The notes beneath the pieces are model-generated. The model saw nothing but the letters and a program-made list of their open reading frames with translations. It did not search any database and was not told the origin of the DNA. 64,000 nucleotides of DNA from Sphingopyxis macrogoltabida (GTDB taxonomy: Bacteria; Pseudomonadota; Alphaproteobacteria; Sphingomonadales; Sphingomonadaceae), in assembly GCA_003241685.1 (NCBI GenBank), contig QFPJ01000006.1, positions 62,001-126,000 on the forward strand, read 5' to 3'. Of this stretch, positions 60,071 through 64,000 are shown one piece after another. The first letter of the stretch is position 1. Each line of letters begins with the position of its first letter. A program made the position numbers and the translations under genes.

Positions 60071-61267
60071 TCAGTCGGGTTTCTTTGCCTTTGGCGCCGG
60101 AGCGTGCGTGTCGGGGGACTCGGCATAGGGCAGAACCATCGTGCCGTCCGGGGCGGCCGTGAAGCTGGTCTGCGTCGGATAGGCGAAGTCGTAGCCGCCC
60201 TTCGTCATTTCCTCGAATATCCGTATTCCGATCTCCGTCCGCGCGGCGATGACTTCGTTGTAATTGTCGCTGTGCACGTCGGCGACCAGTTCGAAATCCA
60301 GGCTCGACGCGCCGAAGCCGATGAAGCTCGACCGGACGAACTCATGCCCCTCCGCCTCCACCTGCGCCTGAAGCAGCGCGGGAAGCGCGCGCAGCTGTTC
60401 GGGCGTGGTCTGATAGATGACGCCGATCGCATATTGGACGCGGCGACGATGCAGCTGCGCGTAGTTCGTGATTTCCTTCGACAGCAGGTTGGTGTTCGAA
60501 ATCACCAGCAACTCGCCATTGACCGAGCGCAGATGCGTGCTTTTCAGCCCGATGCGTTCGACCGTCGCGGTGCTGGTGTCATATTTGATCGTCTGGCCGA
60601 CGCGGAACGGCCGGTCGAAGATGATCGACAGCGACGCGAACAGATCGGAAAAAATGCCCTGGGCCGCCAGGCCGATGGCAATGCCGCCGATACCCAGACC
60701 GGCGACAAGCCCGGTGACATTGACGCCCATATTGTCGAGAATGACGATCGCCGCGATGGCGAACAGCGCGACGCTGATCAGCAGCCGGATGATCCCCATC
60801 GCGTTGCTCAGCGTTTCATTATGCCCATCGGCGGCGCGGCGCTGGATCAGGCCGATGACGATCTCGCGTGCCCAGATCGCGACCTGCAACACGACCGCGA
60901 TGGTGAAGATGAATTGCAGCGTCTGGAGGATCAGCGCCGGCGGCTGTGCATAGCCCGCGACCAGGCGGATCGATACGATGGCGAGCACGATCGACTTGGT
61001 CTTGTGGATCACGCGCCCGACGATGTCGGTCAGGGTGAACTGCCCCGGCGCCGCTTGTGCGCGCTTGAGCGCGAAGGTGCGTACCAGCGAGAGCGCGAAA
61101 TAAATGGCGAGGCCCGCGGCGATCGCAATGCCGATCTGCAACCAGTGGCTGTCCACCCAGGCGATGCTGCTGTCCCACCAGTAACGCAGGTCGTCGAGCG
61201 GATTGCCCGCGGCGGGGGGACGCGTCCCGGGCACGGAGGTGGCGGCAACGAATATCGGCTGAATCAC
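60071..61267 (-). CDS. MscS-family mechanosensitive ion channel
   Basis: A 398-residue membrane protein. Hydrophobic helices precede the pore helix with GLVAGLGIGGIAIGLAAQGI and FSDLFASLSIIFDRPFRVGQ (about 195-235), the usual MscS TM3 and beta domain. After it come STATVERIGLKSTHLRSVNG and a C-terminal alpha/beta region. The acidic/basic tail (PDTHAPAPKAKKPD) is short. It protects against hypo-osmotic shock in the inner membrane. It is 18 bp downstream of the topoisomerase IB gene. Confidence 0.92.
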   Translation of the reverse strand: MIQPIFVAATSVPGTRPPAAGNPLDDLRYWWDSSIAWVDSHWLQIGIAIAAGLAIYFALSLVRTFALKRAQAAPGQFTLTDIVGRVIHKTKSIVLAIVSIRLVAGYAQPPALILQTLQFIFTIAVVLQVAIWAREIVIGLIQRRAADGHNETLSNAMGIIRLLISVALFAIAAIVILDNMGVNVTGLVAGLGIGGIAIGLAAQGIFSDLFASLSIIFDRPFRVGQTIKYDTSTATVERIGLKSTHLRSVNGELLVISNTNLLSKEITNYAQLHRRRVQYAIGVIYQTTPEQLRALPALLQAQVEAEGHEFVRSSFIGFGASSLDFELVADVHSDNYNEVIAARTEIGIRIFEEMTKGGYDFAYPTQTSFTAAPDGTMVLPYAESPDTHAPAPKAKKPD

Positions 61268-61285
61268 ATCGATCCTCTTGTTGTT

Positions 61286-62299
61286 TCAGGCGGTGCGGAG
61301 CAGCTTGGCTGCATCCGGCACATGCTCCAGATAGGCCAAAAAGCCGCGTTCGTAACGCGAAAGATAGCGGGCCGAACGCGGCAGCGCGCCGACCAGGGCG
61401 GCAAAATCGCCGCGCTCCTGCGTTGCGGCGATCATCGCGGGATGGACATAGGCCTTGCGCGCGACCGCCGGGGTATTGCCCAGCCGGCCGGCGACATGCG
61501 CGAGCATGTCTTTCAGCGTCGGCGGCGTCGCCGCGTCGTACAGGAAGGAAAAGGCCTCGACGCTGGCTGACCAGGTCCGGAAATGCTTGGCGCTGAAGTC
61601 GGCGCCCATCGCCTCGCGGATATAGGCGTTCACTTCGTCGGACCCGACCACGCACAGCTCGTCGGCGTCCTGATACTGGAACAGATGCTGTCCCGGCAGA
61701 TCCTGCAAACGGCGGATCAATGTCGTCAGGCTGCGGTCGCTGACCGTCACGTCGCGGCGCACGCCGCCTTTCGATCGATAGCGAAGCTGGAGCGTCCGGC
61801 CGGTCAGCTTTGCGTGACGCTGGCGCAGGGTCGTGGCGCCGAAGCTGCGGTTCGCGGCGGCATATTGTTCGTTCCCGACGCGCAGCGCGGCCAGGTCGAG
61901 CAGGCGCACGACCGCCGCGACGACCCGCTCCGAACAGAGCGTCCGGCGCGCCAGATCGTCGGCGAGCCGCGCGCGCAGCAGCGGCAGCGCGTGGCCGAAG
62001 GCGGCGCAGCGGTCATATTTGTCGGCTTCGCGCGTCAGCCGGAATTCGGGGTGGTAGCGATATTGCTTGCGCCCGCGCGCGTCATATCCGGTGGCCAGGA
62101 TATGTCCGTTGGCGGCCGGACAGAACCAGGCATCGACATAGGCGGGGGGCAGGGCGATGGCGTTCAGCCGCGCGATTTCCGCCGCGTCGCGGATCGTCCT
62201 TCCCTTGGCATCGCGGTAACGCCATGCGTCGCCGCGCCGTTCGCGGCTGATGCCGGGCAGGCTGTCGTCGACGTGGATCAGGGGCAGGGCACACCGCAT
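61286..62299 (-). CDS. DNA topoisomerase IB (poxvirus-like)
   Basis: A 337-residue type IB topoisomerase, which nicks one DNA strand through a 3'-phosphotyrosine and relaxes supercoils. The N-terminal part has GISRERRGDAWRYRDAKGRT and PPAYVDAWFCPAANGHILAT followed by YDARGRKQYRYHPEF; conserved arginine and lysine are in RVGNEQYAAANRSFGATTLR. The catalytic tyrosine is in ARKAYVHPAMIAA (about residue 295). Bacterial IB enzymes of this size are common in sphingomonads. Confidence 0.93.
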   Translation of the reverse strand: MRCALPLIHVDDSLPGISRERRGDAWRYRDAKGRTIRDAAEIARLNAIALPPAYVDAWFCPAANGHILATGYDARGRKQYRYHPEFRLTREADKYDRCAAFGHALPLLRARLADDLARRTLCSERVVAAVVRLLDLAALRVGNEQYAAANRSFGATTLRQRHAKLTGRTLQLRYRSKGGVRRDVTVSDRSLTTLIRRLQDLPGQHLFQYQDADELCVVGSDEVNAYIREAMGADFSAKHFRTWSASVEAFSFLYDAATPPTLKDMLAHVAGRLGNTPAVARKAYVHPAMIAATQERGDFAALVGALPRSARYLSRYERGFLAYLEHVPDAAKLLRTA

Positions 62300-62347
62300 G
62301 CGGGATTAGCGCGCTTCGCCCCCGATGGTTCCGGATCGCCCCGCGGG

Positions 62348-63730
62348 TCAGCCGCCGCCGGGCAGCGCATGGCGGGTCGGCACCTGCGCCGGCCGGGCGG
62401 TCAGGGGACGCCATCCGGCCTCCTGTTCGCGCCGCCGGACATACGTCGACAGGCCGATCTCCAGCGCCAGCATCATGTAAATGAAGGGCTGGAACGCGAT
62501 GCCGACGAACAGCGACCCGATCATATAGACGATGTGGCCATGCTGGAGCGCGGTGGCGAGCGGCGCGATCCATTGTTCCTCGGCGCGGCGCGTGCGCAGG
62601 TATCGCCGCCGAAGCCTTTCCATCTGGATCACCCCGACCGCGTGGAGCAGCAGCCAGATCGCGATGCCGGGATAACCCTGTTCGCCCAGCATCTCGAAAT
62701 AGCTGGAATGATAGGCGCGCGAATTTTCTTCATAGACGGTGGGCGCCGCTTCCTGCGGCGCATTGGGGTCATAGGCGCTCGCGGCCTTTTCGACGCGGAC
62801 ATGGTTCTGCAGATAGGCCTCGAACCCGCCGCCGAACGGATGGTCCTTCGCATAGTCCCATGTCCATTGCCAAACCGCGACGCGGGTCGATGCGGACTGA
62901 TCCGCCTTGTGATCGCGGATCGTTTCCATCCGCTCGGTAAAGCTCTGCGGCAGGAAGGGGATCGCGGCGATGGCGAGCAGCCCCGCTCCGGCGATATAGA
63001 GAAAGCGATGCTGCACCGCGCGCAATGACAGCACCGCGAGCACCGCCAGACAGACGAGCCCCGTCCGGGCCTGCGTCCCCACCGGCAGCAGCATGCAGGC
63101 GAAGCAGAGCGCGAAGCAGAAGAGGCTGACGCGCCAGTCGGGCGGAAAGATGGTGCCATGGCGCCGATACCAGAGGATCAGCGGGATGATCGATATGCCG
63201 ACCGTCGACATGATCGACCCTTCGTACAGGCCGTAATTTTCGTCGAGCAACAGGCGCAGCGTGCCGTATCCGCCGCCGCCCGCCGCGGTCTTGATGCCGC
63301 CCGCGATCGCGATCGACGCCGCGGACAGCAGCATGATCAGCGCCAGCGCCTCGATCCTGAGCTTCGTGCGCAAGGTCAACGGCAGGAAGATCGCCCACAG
63401 CAGCGCTTTCCACACCCAACTCCACTTGTCCGCCGCTTCGACCGGGAAATCGGCCTGGATCGTCGTCATCCAGCAATAGAAGAGCAGGACGACCAGCAGG
63501 GTCTGTCGCCCCGACCAGCGCGTATCGCGCTTGTCGTCGATCGCCAGCCAGCCGAGAATCGACAGGCCGAAGACGATCAGCGACACGGGGATCGAATTGA
63601 TCAGATAATAGCTCAGCTTCTGCGGCGCGACGATGTCGATGTAGCAAAAGCACAGGATGAACAGGAACGGCTTGCGAAAGCCGACCCCGATGAAGGCGAA
63701 CAGAAAGGCGATGAAAGCGATGTCACGCAT
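62348..63730 (-). CDS. Exosortase A-associated O-glycosylation ligase-like membrane protein (DUF5935)
   Basis: A 460-residue polytopic membrane protein of the O-antigen ligase/polymerase type. The N-terminus DIAFIAFLFAFIGVGFRKPF (2-21), with LFILCFCYIDIVAPQ after it, is the DUF5935 region found next to exosortase A genes. The Wzy_C-like loop has LPVGTQARTGLVCLAVLAVL and a periplasmic loop with HPFGGGFEAYLQNHVR and SYFEMLGEQGYPGIAIW. It probably joins or transfers glycans in the XrtA-linked exopolysaccharide pathway. It overlaps the short upstream frame by eight bases. Confidence 0.88.
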   Translation of the reverse strand: MRDIAFIAFLFAFIGVGFRKPFLFILCFCYIDIVAPQKLSYYLINSIPVSLIVFGLSILGWLAIDDKRDTRWSGRQTLLVVLLFYCWMTTIQADFPVEAADKWSWVWKALLWAIFLPLTLRTKLRIEALALIMLLSAASIAIAGGIKTAAGGGGYGTLRLLLDENYGLYEGSIMSTVGISIIPLILWYRRHGTIFPPDWRVSLFCFALCFACMLLPVGTQARTGLVCLAVLAVLSLRAVQHRFLYIAGAGLLAIAAIPFLPQSFTERMETIRDHKADQSASTRVAVWQWTWDYAKDHPFGGGFEAYLQNHVRVEKAASAYDPNAPQEAAPTVYEENSRAYHSSYFEMLGEQGYPGIAIWLLLHAVGVIQMERLRRRYLRTRRAEEQWIAPLATALQHGHIVYMIGSLFVGIAFQPFIYMMLALEIGLSTYVRRREQEAGWRPLTARPAQVPTRHALPGGG

Positions 63731-63887
63731 CGCCGGTGCGATCCGTTTGGGCGCGTTCGGCGTCGCGTCGCTGCTGCCACAGCGCGCGCGGGCTGACTTC
63801 ATGGTCCAGATCGTCGCGGTGCAGCAGGCGCCACAGGGCGATGGCGATCAGTACGTGGGTCAGGGCAATGGAAAAATTGTCGACCAT
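63723..63887 (-). CDS. Short XrtA-locus protein
   Basis: A 54-residue frame: MVDNFSIALTHVLIAIALW, a hydrophobic helix, then a charged tail (RLLHRDDLDHEVSPRALWQQ and a few more). Its stop overlaps the DUF5935 gene start by eight bases, the coupling expected of a real gene. It is too short to place in a family; a small membrane partner of the ligase is a reasonable reading. Confidence 0.6.
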   Translation of the reverse strand: MVDNFSIALTHVLIAIALWRLLHRDDLDHEVSPRALWQQRRDAERAQTDRTGDA

Positions 63888-63954
63888 GATCGCGGCGGCT
63901 CTATGCTGTCGGGGTTGACGACGCGTTAAGCCTTCTATGGCAACGGGCTGGTGA

Positions 63955-64000
63955 ATGACACGAATTTTGCACGTCCTCGATCACAGCCTGCCGGCGCACA
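63955..64000 (+). CDS. Exosortase A-associated glycosyltransferase, first 15 codons only
   Basis: MTRILHVLDHSLPAH runs to the window edge. The opening ILHVLDHSLP is that of the XrtA-associated glycosyltransferase 4 family, which fits the divergent DUF5935 ligase gene 68 bp away. Only the first residues are visible, so length and integrity are unknown. Confidence 0.7.
   Translation, partial: MTRILHVLDHSLPAH

Noticed and set aside
59024..61570. An 848-codon plus-strand frame across thiolase, MaoC and MscS genes
   Set aside because: Shadow of three recognisable minus-strand genes.

Overview
The window is chromosomal DNA of a GC-rich alphaproteobacterium, most likely a Sphingopyxis/Sphingomonas-type sphingomonad. 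The support is indirect but consistent: two TonB-dependent receptors, a SecB/MurJ/TrpS run, an exosortase-A (XrtA) polysaccharide locus at the right edge, a polyhydroxyalkanoate depolymerase, a compact alphaproteobacterial gene transfer agent (GTA) cluster, and short palindromic intergenic repeats. I saw no rRNA, tRNA or CRISPR array.

Left part, 0-10 kb (minus strand): a cut-off membrane protein, then a co-directional locus running from a CHASE/HWE sensor kinase into a full-length 5-oxoprolinase, a DUF969/DUF979 membrane protein pair, a DUF2891 protein and a LacI-type regulator. I read it as a pyroglutamate (5-oxoproline) uptake and hydrolysis locus; the transporter role of the DUF pair is inference. 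Several repeat elements sit in it, one inside the oxoprolinase reading frame.

10-24.6 kb: a glutathione transferase, a TonB receptor, a purine-salvage pair (phosphoribosyltransferase and adenine/adenosine deaminase), an RNase H-like protein, and a BlaI-M56 protease-repeat protein-TonB receptor operon with two tandem BlaI-type operators. Then come a CorA transporter, an M28 peptidase and a secreted protein of unknown family.

24.8-41.3 kb: a GTA-like particle cluster in the canonical order: small and large terminase, portal, a g3.5-like small protein, prohead protease, capsid, adaptor, tail terminator, tail tube, two chaperone-type proteins, tape measure, DUF2460, DUF2163, NlpC/P60 peptidase, tail hub and DUF2793. 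There is no integrase, replication or lysis gene. Departures from the Rhodobacter layout are a fibre module after the capsid gene, a minus-strand secreted-protein gene in the middle, no visible stopper (g7), a giant N-terminal extension on the DUF2460 protein with a correspondingly shortened hub protein, and palindromic repeats in two gaps.

41.4-64 kb: housekeeping and envelope genes. These are an OmpA-like porin with a 24-proline linker, an orphan ExbD under a Zur-like palindrome, an ABC exporter, PhaZ, DapE, Smr, MltA, a Tim44-like protein, SecB-MurJ-TrpS, a DUF4136 lipoprotein, a dipeptide/N-acetyl-glutamate epimerase, a decayed SoxR, a thiolase and MaoC hydratase, MscS, topoisomerase IB, and an XrtA-associated ligase with a divergent glycosyltransferase whose first codons end the window.
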